This document shows, piece by piece, positions 26,199-36,341 of a stretch of 64,000 nucleotides of DNA. The first letter of the stretch is position 1. Every line of letters begins with the position of its first letter. The notes under the pieces were generated by a model that made no database searches, had not been told where the DNA came from, and was given only the letters and a program-made list of their open reading frames with translations. This stretch comes from JALORV01 sp963791235 (GTDB lineage: Bacteria > Pseudomonadota > Gammaproteobacteria > Burkholderiales > Burkholderiaceae_F), in contig CAWBRW010000009.1 in the NCBI GenBank assembly GCA_963791235.1, positions 167,886-231,885 on the forward strand, given 5' to 3'. Made by a program: the position numbers and the translations under genes.

Positions 26199-27906
26199 TC
26201 AAGCGGAAGATTCACAGTGCTCGACGAAAAGCGTCAGCCGACGCTGGCCCTGATAGTCGTCGATCGCCGGCCGATACGCGAGCTGCGCTCGACGTGGCAG
26301 AGGCTCGGTGCGGCGGAAGAAGATGCCGTTGAAGCGCCGGCCGTCGATTTCAAGCCAGAGCTTCAGATGCCGGTCCTTGACCAAGCGCTGCTCGACGACA
26401 TCGAACTCCTGCGCGAACAGTGGCGCCGGGAAGCCCTGGCCCCAGACGTGTTGCTCGCAGGCTTCGACGAGTCCAAACGTGAACTCGCTGCGATTCGAGA
26501 GCACCGTCGGTGGCGATCGTTCGTTCGAAGATCGAGCGGTCGCATGACGATCGGGTCGCTGCCTCGAATGCCGCGACGAAGTTCTCGTACTCGCCCGCCG
26601 TCAGCGTAAGGCCCGCCGCCATAGCGTGGCCGCCGAAGCGCTTCACCAGTGTCGGGGCGACCTTGGTGACGAGGTCGAGTGTGTCGCGCAGGTGCACACC
26701 CTCGATCGAGCGGCCGGAACCGCGCAGTTCCGACTCGCCGGCGCGCGCGAACGCAATCGTCGGCCGGTGGTACTTCTCCTTGATGCGCGAGGCGACCAGC
26801 CCGACGACGCCCTGGTGCCAGGACTCGTCAAACAGGCAGATCGTGCTTCGCTGCTGGACCACGGCGTCGTCGATCGCAGCGAGGGCATCGAGCTGCATGT
26901 CGCTTTCGATCTCGCGCCGTTCGCGATTCAGGTCGTCCAGCTGCTGGGCCAGCGCGAGCGCACGCTCGAAGCTGTCGGTGGTGAGGCACTCGATCCCGAC
27001 GGTCATGTCGGTCAGGCGCCCGGCGGCATTGATCCGCGGGCCGATCGCAAAGCCGAGATCTGCCGCGCGCGCCGTGCGCGCATCGCGGCCCGCGACCTGG
27101 AACAGCGCCGCGATGCCCGGATGCAAACGACCGCTGCGGATGCGCTGCAGCCCCTGCGCGACGAGCACGCGGTTGTTGTGATCGAGGCGCACGACGTCCG
27201 CGACCGTACCGAGCGCGACGAGATCGAGCAGGGTGTCGAGACGCGGTTGCGATGCCGGATCGAAACGGCCGCGTGTGCGCAACTCGGCGCGTAGCGCCAG
27301 CAGCACATAGAACATCACGCCGACGCCGGCCAGGTGCTTGCTGGGAAAGCCGCAGCCTGGCTGGTTAGGATTGACGATGCACGCCGCGTCCGGCAGGACG
27401 GCCCCGGGCAGGTGGTGATCGGTGACCAGGACTTCGATGCCAAGTTCATTCGCACGCGCCACGCCTTCGACGCTGGCGATGCCGTTGTCGACGGTGATCA
27501 GCAGATCGGGTTGTCGTTGCGCCGCCAGGTCGACGATCTCGGGCGTCAGGCCATAGCCATACTCGAAGCGGTTCGGCACGAGGTAGTCCACCGAGGCCTG
27601 AGATCCTGCGGCGAGCATGCGCAGCCCGCGCAGGCCGACGGCGCATGCAGTGGCGCCGTCGCAGTCGTAGTCCGCCACGATCAGCAGGCGAGCCTCGGCA
27701 TCGATCGCGTCGGCCAGCAGCGAGGCTGCAGCGTCGATGTGCGAGAGCGCACCCGGCGCGATGAGCCCCTCCAGCGAAAGTCGCAATTGCTCGTCGCCGG
27801 TGATCCCGCGCGCGGCCAGCGCGCGGGCGAGCGGCGCCGGCATGCCGGCGGCCGCCAGGCGCCGTGCCACAGCCGGGTCGTAGTCGCGCGTGATGAGTCG
27901 GGTCAT
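26199..27906 (-). CDS. recJ: Single-stranded-DNA exonuclease RecJ (one frameshift near the 3' end)
   Basis: About 568 residues when joined. RecJ degrades single-stranded DNA 5' to 3' in recombination and mismatch repair. The DHH phosphoesterase motifs are present: VADYDCDGATA, VTDHHLPG, and GGHAMAAGLTLT in the DHHA1 part. The first frame (26350-27906) leaves the family after TDGALES, and the second frame (down to 26199) continues it with EFTFGLVEACEQHVWGQGF. One base is therefore lost or gained near 26,485. An essential-type housekeeping gene broken like this points to a sequence error. Confidence 0.93.
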
Positions 27907-28901
27907 TCGGCCAGGGCTTCTTCGAGTGCGGTGCGGCGCCAGAAACAGTATCGGTCCGACGGTCTGGCGAAGCGCACACGAATACGCTCGCGTCCCGTCA
28001 TCACGAGTTCAAGCGTAGCGGACGGTGGCAATGATGCGAGTCTGCGGTCGATCGCCTGCATCGCGACAAGCCACCCCGACCAGTCAGCCTCGCGAGCGAG
28101 GCAGAGTGCGTCATCCCAGACGAGCAGTGCGTCACCGTTCACGTCATCGTCCGGCCTGGCGATCGTGGCGCCGGCCGCGATCGCCAGGCCCTGCAGGTCG
28201 ACACGTTGCGTCTGCACCCGCGGCCAGCGCAGCGGCGTTCGCGAACTCCAGGTTCCACCGCCGTGCAGCCACAGCGAATTGATGACGGGCAGGCCGTTGG
28301 CTTCACGGTCCCGGTTGACGGGGTCCGCGTGCCAACGCATCTGTATTTCGTTGAGCAGGCGGCTCCAATGCAGCGCATCGCCGTCGTCCGCCCCGGCGAC
28401 GGGCAGCGGCTGGCCGAGCACCCCCGACAGGGGCCGTGGCGCCATCGTCCACGTGCGATCAGCGCGCAGGAACCACCCGGCACCCTGCCGCTGAAGCGCG
28501 CAGCCGGCGGGCCGCAGCGCCTCGTTCGCGGCAGAGATCAGCGCGTCGGCTTCGGCCTCGCTGGGCATTGCGTTCCCGAGGTCCTGCACGATGAGGCTGT
28601 CGCGACCGATCGCGATGTGAACCGGATCGGCCTGCCACAAGTGCAGTTTCTCGTCGTGCGAACCGGCCAGTGCCGCCCACGCATACGGTGCTGTGGGCGC
28701 CGGCGGCGCCACGCCGTAAACCTCGCGCGCCAGCCATGTCGCATCGGCCAGTCCAGCAGCCGAGGTTGAGTCCGAAGCTGCGCTGGAGCCGCGCAGCAGC
28801 CGCGCCAGCGTCGGCGCCTCTAGCGACGCTGTCAGTTCCGCGGCCAGCGGGGCGGGGACCAGTGATCCGGGAACAACTGCTGTCAAGTGCATTCGAGCCA
28901 T
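27903..28901 (-). CDS. rpfE: RpfE-like protein next to recJ
   Basis: 332 residues from ATG 28901 (MARMHLTAVVPG). It overlaps recJ by four bases (the recJ ATG lies in its stop region). The sequence (LLIVQDLG-type core here as DSLIVQDLGNAMPSEAEAD, HWSRLLNEIQMRWHADPVN, INSLWLHGGG) matches what I know of RpfE, the gene beside recJ in Xanthomonas and many betaproteobacteria. It resembles the catalytic fold of cofactor-independent phosphoglycerate mutase regulators only remotely; its biochemical role is not established. Confidence 0.78.
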   Translation of the reverse strand: MARMHLTAVVPGSLVPAPLAAELTASLEAPTLARLLRGSSAASDSTSAAGLADATWLAREVYGVAPPAPTAPYAWAALAGSHDEKLHLWQADPVHIAIGRDSLIVQDLGNAMPSEAEADALISAANEALRPAGCALQRQGAGWFLRADRTWTMAPRPLSGVLGQPLPVAGADDGDALHWSRLLNEIQMRWHADPVNRDREANGLPVINSLWLHGGGTWSSRTPLRWPRVQTQRVDLQGLAIAAGATIARPDDDVNGDALLVWDDALCLAREADWSGWLVAMQAIDRRLASLPPSATLELVMTGRERIRVRFARPSDRYCFWRRTALEEALAE

Positions 28902-28946
28902 TCTAAGAGCCGTACCTCGTCCGGCGGATCGGTACTGAATCGGCGC

Positions 28947-30245
28947 ATGACGGTGCTTGGATACAATCGATTCGCTTCGGCCTCGTTCCCCTTGAACCTC
29001 CCCTACGAACTCCGCATCGGGCTGCGCTACACGCGCGCCGGTCGCCGCGCGCGCCGGCGCAACGGCTTCATCTCGTTTATCTCCGGGATTTCCATGGCCG
29101 GTATCGCCCTCGGCGTCATGGCTCTGATCATTGTGCTGTCGGTGATGAACGGCTTTGTGTCCCAGGTGCGGGATCGCATGTTGTCGGTGGTGTCGCACAT
29201 CGAAGTGTTCTCGCTGGGGGCGCCGATCGACTGGAAAGAGGTGGAGCAGAGCGCGCGAACCAATCCGGAGGTGATCGGTGCAGCGCCCTACATCAATGCC
29301 CAGGCGCTGCTGACACGGGGTGATGCGGTCCGCGGCGTTCTGGTACGCGGCATAGAGCCGGAGGCCGAACCGGCGGTCTCGGACATCGCATCACAGGTCC
29401 GCGGTGAGCCGCTGACGGCGCTCAAGGACGGCGAATTCGGCATCGTGCTTGGTGGCGAACTGGCGCGTGCGCTCGGGGTTGCGCTGGGCGAGAAGATCAC
29501 GCTGATCGCGCCACAGGGGCAGGTGACGCCGGCCGGCGTGGTGCCGCGGCTGAAACAGTTCACCGTGACCGGCACCTTCGACTCCGGCCACTACGAATAT
29601 GACAGTTCGCTAGCGCTGGTGCACATCGGCGACGCGCAGCGGCTGTTCCGCATTGAAGGTCCCACCGGCGTGCGGCTGAGGATCAAGGACATGCAGCGGG
29701 CCACGGAGGTTGCCTCGCAGCTGGTCAAGACCCTGCCGCCCAACTTGCTGGTGCGTGACTGGTCGCGCCAGAACCCGAGCTGGTTCGCGGCCGTGCAGGT
29801 CGAAAAGCGCATGATGTTCATCATCCTCGCCCTGATCGTCGCGGTCGCCGCGTTCAACCTGGTCTCGACGCTGGTGATGACCGTGACCGAGAAACAGGCC
29901 GACATCGCGATCCTGCGTACGCTCGGCGCAACGCCTGGCAGCGTAATGGCGGTATTCATGGTGCAGGGCGCGTTGATCGGCGTACTGGGTACGCTGCTCG
30001 GGGTGGCCGGCGGCCTCTTCGTCGCGACCAACCTCGCGTCGATCTTTCCGACGATCGAGCGCATCGCGGGCTTTCCGTTGATCCCGAAGGACATCTACTT
30101 CATCAGTTCGCTGCCGTCGGAGCCGCGGGCGGGCGACATCGTGCCTATCGCGGTCATCTCGATCATTCTGTCGCTGGTCGCGACGCTGTACCCGAGCTGG
30201 CGCGCCTCGCGCGTTCGACCTGCGGAGGCGCTGCGCTATGACTGA
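28947..30245 (+). CDS. lolC: Lipoprotein-releasing ABC transporter permease
   Basis: About 430 residues. LolC/LolE permeases extract lipoproteins from the inner membrane for transfer to LolA. The start PYELRIGLRYTRAGRR is diagnostic; membrane helix 1 is SMAGIALGVMALIIVLSVM, a long periplasmic domain follows, then three helices (IILALIVAVAAFNLVSTLV, VQGALIGVLGTLLG, AVISIILSLVATLYPSW). MTVLGYNRF at 28947 is the first ATG that leaves a sensible length; TTG 28992 (LNLPYELRIG) is closer to the usual start. It overlaps the ATG of lolD, so both are co-translated. Confidence 0.93.
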   Translation: MTVLGYNRFASASFPLNLPYELRIGLRYTRAGRRARRRNGFISFISGISMAGIALGVMALIIVLSVMNGFVSQVRDRMLSVVSHIEVFSLGAPIDWKEVEQSARTNPEVIGAAPYINAQALLTRGDAVRGVLVRGIEPEAEPAVSDIASQVRGEPLTALKDGEFGIVLGGELARALGVALGEKITLIAPQGQVTPAGVVPRLKQFTVTGTFDSGHYEYDSSLALVHIGDAQRLFRIEGPTGVRLRIKDMQRATEVASQLVKTLPPNLLVRDWSRQNPSWFAAVQVEKRMMFIILALIVAVAAFNLVSTLVMTVTEKQADIAILRTLGATPGSVMAVFMVQGALIGVLGTLLGVAGGLFVATNLASIFPTIERIAGFPLIPKDIYFISSLPSEPRAGDIVPIAVISIILSLVATLYPSWRASRVRPAEALRYD

Positions 30246-30921
30246 AGTCGCAGTCCTGTCAGCGCGCGAGCTGCACAAGTCGTATCGCGAAGGCGCGCTG
30301 TCCGTCGACGTCCTGCGCGGCGCCGAACTGGACATTGCGCCGGCGGAAATCGTCGCGATCGTGGGCGCCTCGGGATCGGGCAAGAGCACGCTGCTTCACG
30401 TTCTCGGCGGCCTCGACACCGCGGATCAGGGAGCGGTCCTGGTCGAAGGACGCAACCTGGCGCAGATGGATGACGCATCACGCGGGCGCCTGCGCAACGA
30501 GCGGCTCGGCTTCGTCTACCAGTTTCACCACCTGCTGCCGGAGTTCACCGCGCTGGACAATGTTGCTATGCCGCTGGCAATCCGTCGCATGGGCCTGGCG
30601 CAGGCGCGTGAGCACGCCGTACAGGCGCTTGCGTCGGTGGGACTGGCGGGCCGGGTGCAGCATCACCCGACGGAGTTGTCGGGAGGCGAGCGCCAGCGCA
30701 CCGCCATCGCCCGCGCGATCGTCACGCGGCCTGCCTGCGTGCTGGCCGACGAGCCGACCGGCAATCTCGATCGAGATACGGCGCGTGCCGTGTTCGCGGT
30801 GTTCGTCGACCTCGCGCAGCAGAACCGCACCTCGGTGGTTATCGTCACGCACGATCCGGAGCTTGCGGGGCGCTGCCACCGTGTCCTGCGACTCGAGCAC
30901 GGCCAGCTGCAGCCCGCCTGA
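30238..30921 (+). CDS. lolD: Lipoprotein-releasing ABC transporter ATPase
   Basis: 227 residues. Walker A GASGSGKST, signature LSGGERQRTAIARAI and Walker B VLADEPTGNLD are complete. Energises the Lol permease encoded just upstream, with which it overlaps by eight bases. Typical LolD length. Confidence 0.95.
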   Translation: MTEVAVLSARELHKSYREGALSVDVLRGAELDIAPAEIVAIVGASGSGKSTLLHVLGGLDTADQGAVLVEGRNLAQMDDASRGRLRNERLGFVYQFHHLLPEFTALDNVAMPLAIRRMGLAQAREHAVQALASVGLAGRVQHHPTELSGGERQRTAIARAIVTRPACVLADEPTGNLDRDTARAVFAVFVDLAQQNRTSVVIVTHDPELAGRCHRVLRLEHGQLQPA

Positions 30922-30922
30922 G

Positions 30923-31477
30923 CTACTGCGAGCCCAGCGCGCGGCGGCGCCGCGCCTGCCACGTGCGGCGCAGATGCATGCTCCACAGCGCGCGGACGAC
31001 GACGTAACCAAAAGCGGACAGCAGGCAAGCCAGCAGGAAGACGCCGAGCGCGAGTGGTGGTCCCAGCCCGATCATCCATTGGCCGATGGCTTCGGCTGAC
31101 GCGAATGGCCGCGACCAGTCCCAGTCCGGTGGCATTGTGACTGGATGTGACTTCGACGAGCCCAGGACGAACGAACCGATCTGGTAGGCGATCAGGTACA
31201 GCGGCACGATGGTCAGCGGGTTCGTGTAGAAGGTTGCGACCAGTGCGACCGGGAGGTTCACGCGAAACAGCACGCACGCGATGCCGGCGCCGAGCATCTG
31301 CAGCGGACCCGGAATGAGGCCGCAGAAGAGCCCCACGGCCACGCCGCCGGCCGCTGAGCGGCGATTCAGGTGCCACAGCGCAGGATGGAACAGGCTGTCG
31401 CCGAACATTGACAGGATGCGCATTTGACGCACCTTGTCGACACTCGGCATCACCTTGCGAAAGAACTTGCGCGGCAT
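30923..31477 (-). CDS. DUF2062 membrane protein
   Basis: 184 residues. FHPALWHLNRRSAAGGVAVGLFCGLIPGPLQM and TNPLTIVPLYLIAYQIGSFVLG are the family hallmarks: two hydrophobic hairpins with conserved NP. Probably two to three membrane spans. The function of DUF2062 is not settled; it is often found near Lol or glycosyltransferase genes. It converges on lolD with one base between. Confidence 0.9.
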   Translation of the reverse strand: MPRKFFRKVMPSVDKVRQMRILSMFGDSLFHPALWHLNRRSAAGGVAVGLFCGLIPGPLQMLGAGIACVLFRVNLPVALVATFYTNPLTIVPLYLIAYQIGSFVLGSSKSHPVTMPPDWDWSRPFASAEAIGQWMIGLGPPLALGVFLLACLLSAFGYVVVRALWSMHLRRTWQARRRRALGSQ

Positions 31478-31559
31478 GATCTGATCGGTCGGTCCCGCAG
31501 TCTAGTCGTCGCCACCCGCCGTCGCCGTTCGGCCGCTTCCCGTGCTTACACTAGGTCCG

Positions 31560-32363
31560 ATGTGGATCGACACGCACTGCCACCTGGACGCAGACGAGTT
31601 CGACGCTGATCGTGACGCGTTGGTGGCGCGGGCACGCGCTGCCGGCGTGACGATGCTCGTGATACCGACCGGCCATGTCGACGACCGCGCCAAGGCAAGT
31701 GGGATCGCGCACCGGTATGGCTTCGCGTATGCGCTCGGCCTGCATCCGCTGTGGATCGGCGATGCGCTTGAGGAGGACATCGGGCGCCTGCGCGATGCAG
31801 TGCGCGAGTCGCTCGACGATCCCCGCTTTGTCGCAGTCGGCGAGATCGGCATCGACCTTTTCGAGCCCCGCGATGTGCCGCGCCAGGAATGGTTCTTCCG
31901 CGAGCAGTTGCGGATCGCGCGCGACTTTGGCTTGCCGGTCATCGTGCATGTCCGGCGCTCCGCCGACCTGCTGCTCAAGCACCTGCGTCGCATCGAGGTA
32001 CACGGTGGAATCATCCATGCGTTCAATGGCAGCACGCAGCAGGCCGACCAGTTCATTGCGCGTGGATTCAAGCTCGGATTCGGGGGTTCGCTGACCTACA
32101 GTGGTTCGCAGCGGATCCGCAGGCACGCCGCGGCCCTGCCGGAGCAGACACTGGTGCTCGAGACCGATGCGCCGTACATCGCTCCCGAGTGGCGGCGCAC
32201 GCCGGCCGGCGTTGAGCGCACTGAACCGGCAGACCTCGCACGCATCGCGGCGGAGCTGTGCGTGCTGCGCGACGTCGATCCACAGACCCTGGCGCGTGCG
32301 AACCGCAACAACGCGATCGAAGCGTTGCCGCGCCTGGCTCCATTGGTGCCCACCGACAGCTGA
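31560..32363 (+). CDS. TatD family metal-dependent hydrolase
   Basis: 267 residues from ATG 31560. DTHCHLD at the start and GEIGIDLFE in the middle carry the metal ligands of the TatD TIM barrel; VIVHVRRSADLL and ETDAPYIAPEW complete the site. TatD proteins are 3'-5' DNases or related hydrolases; this form is closer to the YjjV-type. Three bases separate it from comEC. Confidence 0.93.
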   Translation: MWIDTHCHLDADEFDADRDALVARARAAGVTMLVIPTGHVDDRAKASGIAHRYGFAYALGLHPLWIGDALEEDIGRLRDAVRESLDDPRFVAVGEIGIDLFEPRDVPRQEWFFREQLRIARDFGLPVIVHVRRSADLLLKHLRRIEVHGGIIHAFNGSTQQADQFIARGFKLGFGGSLTYSGSQRIRRHAAALPEQTLVLETDAPYIAPEWRRTPAGVERTEPADLARIAAELCVLRDVDPQTLARANRNNAIEALPRLAPLVPTDS

Positions 32364-32366
32364 GCG

Positions 32367-34829
32367 ATGCCGGTCGCACCGCTTGCCGCGTTCGTGGTCG
32401 GCGTCTGCGTGCTGCAGTGGCAGGCGGCACTGCCGGCGTGGCCGGTATTCCTTGCCGGTGCCGCAGTGGCCGTTGCACTCATCTTCGCCAGTGTCCGCAA
32501 GGAAGTTTCCGGCCGTGGCGCGACGGCGCTGGCGTGCATCGCGGCCCTGCTCGTCGGATTCAGCTATGCGGGTGGACGCGCCCAGTGGCGGATGGCAGAC
32601 GCCCTGCCGTTTACCGACGAGGGCCGCGACGTCGCGGTCACGGGGGTCATCGCCAGCCTGCCGGTGTGGCTCGAGCGCGGAGTCCGGTTCGAGTTCGACG
32701 TGGAACGACACGAGTCGAGCGTTGCCGTGCCTGATCGCATCCTGCTCGGCTGGTACGCCGTTGGCCAACCGGTGCGGCCGGGCGAGCGGTGGAAGTTCGT
32801 CGTTCGCCTGCGTCGTCCGCACGGCGCGATGAACCCCGGCGGTTTCGATTTCGAAGCCTGGATGCTGGAGCGCAATCTGCGCGCCAGTGGCTATGTGCGC
32901 ACGGCAACCGGAAGCGAGCCGCACCGGCTGCAGTCGATGGTCTGGACGCCGAGGACCGTCATCGAACGCGTGCGCGCCTGGCTGCGCGACCGTCTGATGA
33001 CACATGTCCGGGACGATCGGTACGGCGGCGTGCTGGTCGCACTGGTCCTCGGCGACCAGCGCGCGATCACGGATGCCGACTGGACGCTGTTCAACCGGAC
33101 CGGCATCGCGCATCTCGTCAGCATTTCCGGTCTGCACATCACGATGATCGCCGCACTGGTCGGTGCCGTTGTCGGCGCCGTGTGGCGCCGCACTCCGCGG
33201 CTGTTGCGTCGCGCTCCGGCACAGACTGCCGCAATCGTCGCCGCGGTGATTGCTGCTGGGTTGTATGCGTTGCTGGCCGGCTGGGGGATACCGGCTCAGC
33301 GCACGGTGCTGATGCTGGGCGCGGTCGCGGCGGCCTGGCTTTGGCGCAGCCGTGTAACGCCGGTCGGCGCGTTGGCTCTGGCGGCGAGCGCCGTCTGCGT
33401 CGCCGATCCCTGGGCGGTGACCGCGGCCGGGTTCTGGTTGTCCTTCGGCGCGGTCGCGGCCATCGTCTGGGTCGTCCAAGGACGCCCACCGCAGCCGGCG
33501 CACGCTGTCAGCATGGGTGCACTGAGGACGGCGGCGCGCGTGCAGATCGCCGTTACGCTGGCGCTGGTTCCCGCCACGGTCCTGATGTTCCAGCAAATCT
33601 CGCTGGTCGCGCCACTGGCCAATGCGATCGCGATCCCAGTCGTCAGCTGGGTCGTGACGCCACTCGCGCTGCTCGGCGCCAGTGCCGCCGCGCTGCCCGA
33701 CGCGCTGACTGCGTTGGCGGCTCCGATTCTCGGGATGGCGAATTCAGTATTCGCCGTGGTGGCTGCCATCCTGTCGGCGATGTCCGCGTCGGAGTGGGCG
33801 GCGGTGGCTGTACCGGCGCCGCCGTTTCCACTGGTGGCGCTGGCGGTCGCCGGGGTGGCGTGGCTGCTCGCGCCGCCCGGCTGGCCGGCCCGCGGCCTGG
33901 GCATCGTGGCGGTACTACCGCTTTTCGTCTGGCCGGCCGAACGGCCAGGGGCCGGTGCGCTATGGGTGACTGCACTGGACGTCGGACAGGGCTCGGCGGT
34001 TGTGCTCGAAACGCGGGACCAAGCGTGGCTCTACGACGCCGGGCCACGCTACTCGCAGGATTCCGACGCGGGCGAACGCGTCGTTCTGCCCTTTCTGCGC
34101 AGCCGCGGCATCGAAGTGCTCGACGGCGTCGTCGTATCGCACCTGGACCAGGACCACTCCGGTGGCGCCGCTTCGGTTCTTCGCGGCATCCCGGTCCGCC
34201 GCCTCCTCACCTCGGTTCCGGCAGGCCATTCGGCGCTCGGCGGAGCGGGCGCCCAGCCCTGCGTCGCTGGGCAGCAATTCGGGGAGGGCGAACTGCGACT
34301 GCGCGTCCTGCATCCAGCGGCGGAGGACTATGCACGTCACCTGTCGACCAACGCGATGAGTTGCGTAGTGGAAGCCCGGGTCGGCGCGGTCAGCGTGCTT
34401 CTCACCGGGGATGTTCCGGCGCGCGAGGAGGCGGTCCTGATAAAGCGCGAGCCGGGCCTGCGAGCGACCTGGATGATGGTTCCTCATCACGGCAGCGTTT
34501 CGTCTTCCAGCTCAGGCTTCCTCGATACGGTAAAGCCCGCGGTCGCAGCAGCCCAGGCCGGCTATCGCAATCGCTTTGGGCATCCCGATCCCGCGGTGGT
34601 CGCGCGTTACGCCGCGCGCGGTGTCGACCTTGTGCGGACCGATCATGCGGGTGCCGCGCAATGGCGGTTTGCTGCGGACGGTGGCGTGCAGCCGCGCGCC
34701 TGGCGCGCCGTCGCGGTGCGCTACTGGCACAACCGCCCCGGCGCGGGGCATTCCGCACGGCCCCTCGAAAGCGACGAGGAAGTCGCGGGAGAAGGGGAGT
34801 CTCGCGAGCCGCTTTTCGGGATGCCGTAG
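32367..34829 (+). CDS. comEC: DNA uptake channel ComEC/Rec2
   Basis: 820 residues. Three parts are seen: N-terminal membrane helices and an OB-like DUF4131 domain, a multi-span Competence domain (LVALVLGDQRAITDADWTLFNRTGIAHLVSISG, the last part with the diagnostic HLVSISGLH), and a C-terminal metallo-beta-lactamase domain with SHLDQDHSGGA and HHGSVSSSS. ComEC carries one DNA strand across the inner membrane in natural transformation. The complete gene means the host could take up DNA if pili and ComEA exist elsewhere, which fits its cassette array. Confidence 0.95.
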   Translation: MPVAPLAAFVVGVCVLQWQAALPAWPVFLAGAAVAVALIFASVRKEVSGRGATALACIAALLVGFSYAGGRAQWRMADALPFTDEGRDVAVTGVIASLPVWLERGVRFEFDVERHESSVAVPDRILLGWYAVGQPVRPGERWKFVVRLRRPHGAMNPGGFDFEAWMLERNLRASGYVRTATGSEPHRLQSMVWTPRTVIERVRAWLRDRLMTHVRDDRYGGVLVALVLGDQRAITDADWTLFNRTGIAHLVSISGLHITMIAALVGAVVGAVWRRTPRLLRRAPAQTAAIVAAVIAAGLYALLAGWGIPAQRTVLMLGAVAAAWLWRSRVTPVGALALAASAVCVADPWAVTAAGFWLSFGAVAAIVWVVQGRPPQPAHAVSMGALRTAARVQIAVTLALVPATVLMFQQISLVAPLANAIAIPVVSWVVTPLALLGASAAALPDALTALAAPILGMANSVFAVVAAILSAMSASEWAAVAVPAPPFPLVALAVAGVAWLLAPPGWPARGLGIVAVLPLFVWPAERPGAGALWVTALDVGQGSAVVLETRDQAWLYDAGPRYSQDSDAGERVVLPFLRSRGIEVLDGVVVSHLDQDHSGGAASVLRGIPVRRLLTSVPAGHSALGGAGAQPCVAGQQFGEGELRLRVLHPAAEDYARHLSTNAMSCVVEARVGAVSVLLTGDVPAREEAVLIKREPGLRATWMMVPHHGSVSSSSSGFLDTVKPAVAAAQAGYRNRFGHPDPAVVARYAARGVDLVRTDHAGAAQWRFAADGGVQPRAWRAVAVRYWHNRPGAGHSARPLESDEEVAGEGESREPLFGMP

Positions 34830-34916
34830 ACCGAAGGACTGGTGTACATCTTGCTAGACTGGCTCGGCACTGCGTCGGGGGGCGCCGGTCCAAAACCAGA
34901 AACATCAGGCCGCGGG

Positions 34917-36341
34917 ATGAGCATGCCGTTTGACGAGATGTACAGCGCCGGCGGGGCGGTGCGCGAGCACTACAGCGAGTTTGAACGCTGGCTCTCCGAG
35001 CAGACCGCCGAAACGATGCGCGACAAGCGTGCGGAAGCCGATCTCGTCTTCCGCCGCGTGGGTATCACGTTTGCGGTCTACGGGGAGAAGGACGAGGAAG
35101 GTAACGGCACCGAGCGGCTGATCCCCTTCGACGTCGTCCCGCGTGTGATCCCGGCGGCCGAGTGGCGCCAGCTCGAAGCCGGACTGCGGCAGCGCGTGCG
35201 CGCGCTCAATCGCTACATCTTCGACGTCTACCACGGCCAGGAAATCGTGCGCGCCGGGCGTATCCCGGCCGACGAGATCTTCCGTAACTCGCAGTACCGG
35301 CCTGAGATGCACGGCGTCAGCGTCGCCAGCGACATCTATACGCACATCGCGGGCATCGACGTCGTGCGCGCTGGGGCCGGCGAGTTCTACGTGCTTGAGG
35401 ACAACCTGCGGGTGCCGAGCGGCGTCTCGTACATGCTCGAGAACCGCAAGATGATGATGCGTCTGTTTCCGGACCTCTTCGTGCGCAACCGCATTGCGCC
35501 GGTGGCGCACTATCCGGACCTGCTGCTGGAAAATCTGCGCTCGGTTGCGCCGCAGGGTGTCGATGATCCGATCGTCGTGCTGCTGACGCCGGGCATGTAC
35601 AACTCTGCGTACTTCGAGCACGCGTTTCTCGCGCAGCAGATGGGCATCGAACTGGTCGAGGGCCAGGACCTGTTCGTGCAGGACAACAACGTCTACATGA
35701 GAACGACGCGCGGGCCGCGGCGGGTCGATGTCATCTATCGACGAATCGATGACGATTTCATCGATCCGCTGGCGTTCCGTCCGGACTCGCAACTCGGCGT
35801 GCCAGGCGTGCTGTCGGTCTATCGTGCCGGGCGCGTGACGCTGGCCAATGCCATCGGCACTGGCATCGCCGACGACAAGTCGATCTATCCGTATGTTCCG
35901 GACATGATCGACTTCTACCTCGGTGAGAAGCCGATCCTGAAAAACGTCCCGACGTATCGCTGCCGCCGCGCCGAGGACCTGGAGTACACCCTCGCGCATC
36001 TTCCGGAGCTGGTCGTCAAGGAAGTCCATGGCGCCGGCGGTTACGGCATGCTGGTCGGGCCGGCTGCCACCCGCGCGGAGATCGACCGGTTCGCGGGCCT
36101 GGTGCGGGCCAACCCGGGCAACTATGTCGCGCAGCCGACGCTTGCGCTGTCGACCTGTCCCACCTACGTCGAGAGCGGCATCGCGCCGCGGCACATCGAC
36201 CTGCGTCCGTTCGTGCTGTCGGGCACGAATGTCACGATGGTGCCCGGTGGTCTGTGCCGGGTCGCTCTGCGCGAGGGCTCGCTCGTCGTCAATTCGTCGC
36301 AGGGAGGGGGCACCAAGGACACCTGGGTGCTCGAACGATGA
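34917..36341 (+). CDS. Circularly permuted ATP-grasp protein
   Basis: 474 residues from ATG 34917 (MSMPFDEMYSAGGAVREHY). The family is the circularly permuted ATP-grasp type 2, once DUF404/DUF407. GEFYVLEDNLRVPSGVSYMLENR, GIELVEGQDLFVQDN and VVKEVHGAGGYGMLVGP fit the nucleotide-binding regions. Predicted to form amide bonds between a carboxylate and an amine; the substrate is not known. First gene of a five-gene operon, with the next gene overlapping its stop. Confidence 0.92.
   Translation: MSMPFDEMYSAGGAVREHYSEFERWLSEQTAETMRDKRAEADLVFRRVGITFAVYGEKDEEGNGTERLIPFDVVPRVIPAAEWRQLEAGLRQRVRALNRYIFDVYHGQEIVRAGRIPADEIFRNSQYRPEMHGVSVASDIYTHIAGIDVVRAGAGEFYVLEDNLRVPSGVSYMLENRKMMMRLFPDLFVRNRIAPVAHYPDLLLENLRSVAPQGVDDPIVVLLTPGMYNSAYFEHAFLAQQMGIELVEGQDLFVQDNNVYMRTTRGPRRVDVIYRRIDDDFIDPLAFRPDSQLGVPGVLSVYRAGRVTLANAIGTGIADDKSIYPYVPDMIDFYLGEKPILKNVPTYRCRRAEDLEYTLAHLPELVVKEVHGAGGYGMLVGPAATRAEIDRFAGLVRANPGNYVAQPTLALSTCPTYVESGIAPRHIDLRPFVLSGTNVTMVPGGLCRVALREGSLVVNSSQGGGTKDTWVLER

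Noticed and set aside
27334..28494. 386-residue plus-strand frame opposite recJ and rpfE
   Set aside because: It runs across two good minus-strand genes and has no recognisable domain.
31551..33596. 681-residue open frame on the minus strand opposite tatD and comEC
   Set aside because: Spans two well-supported plus-strand genes and has low-complexity composition.
34905..36194. 429-residue open frame opposite the ATP-grasp gene
   Set aside because: His/Arg/Asp-rich shadow of the ATP-grasp protein.
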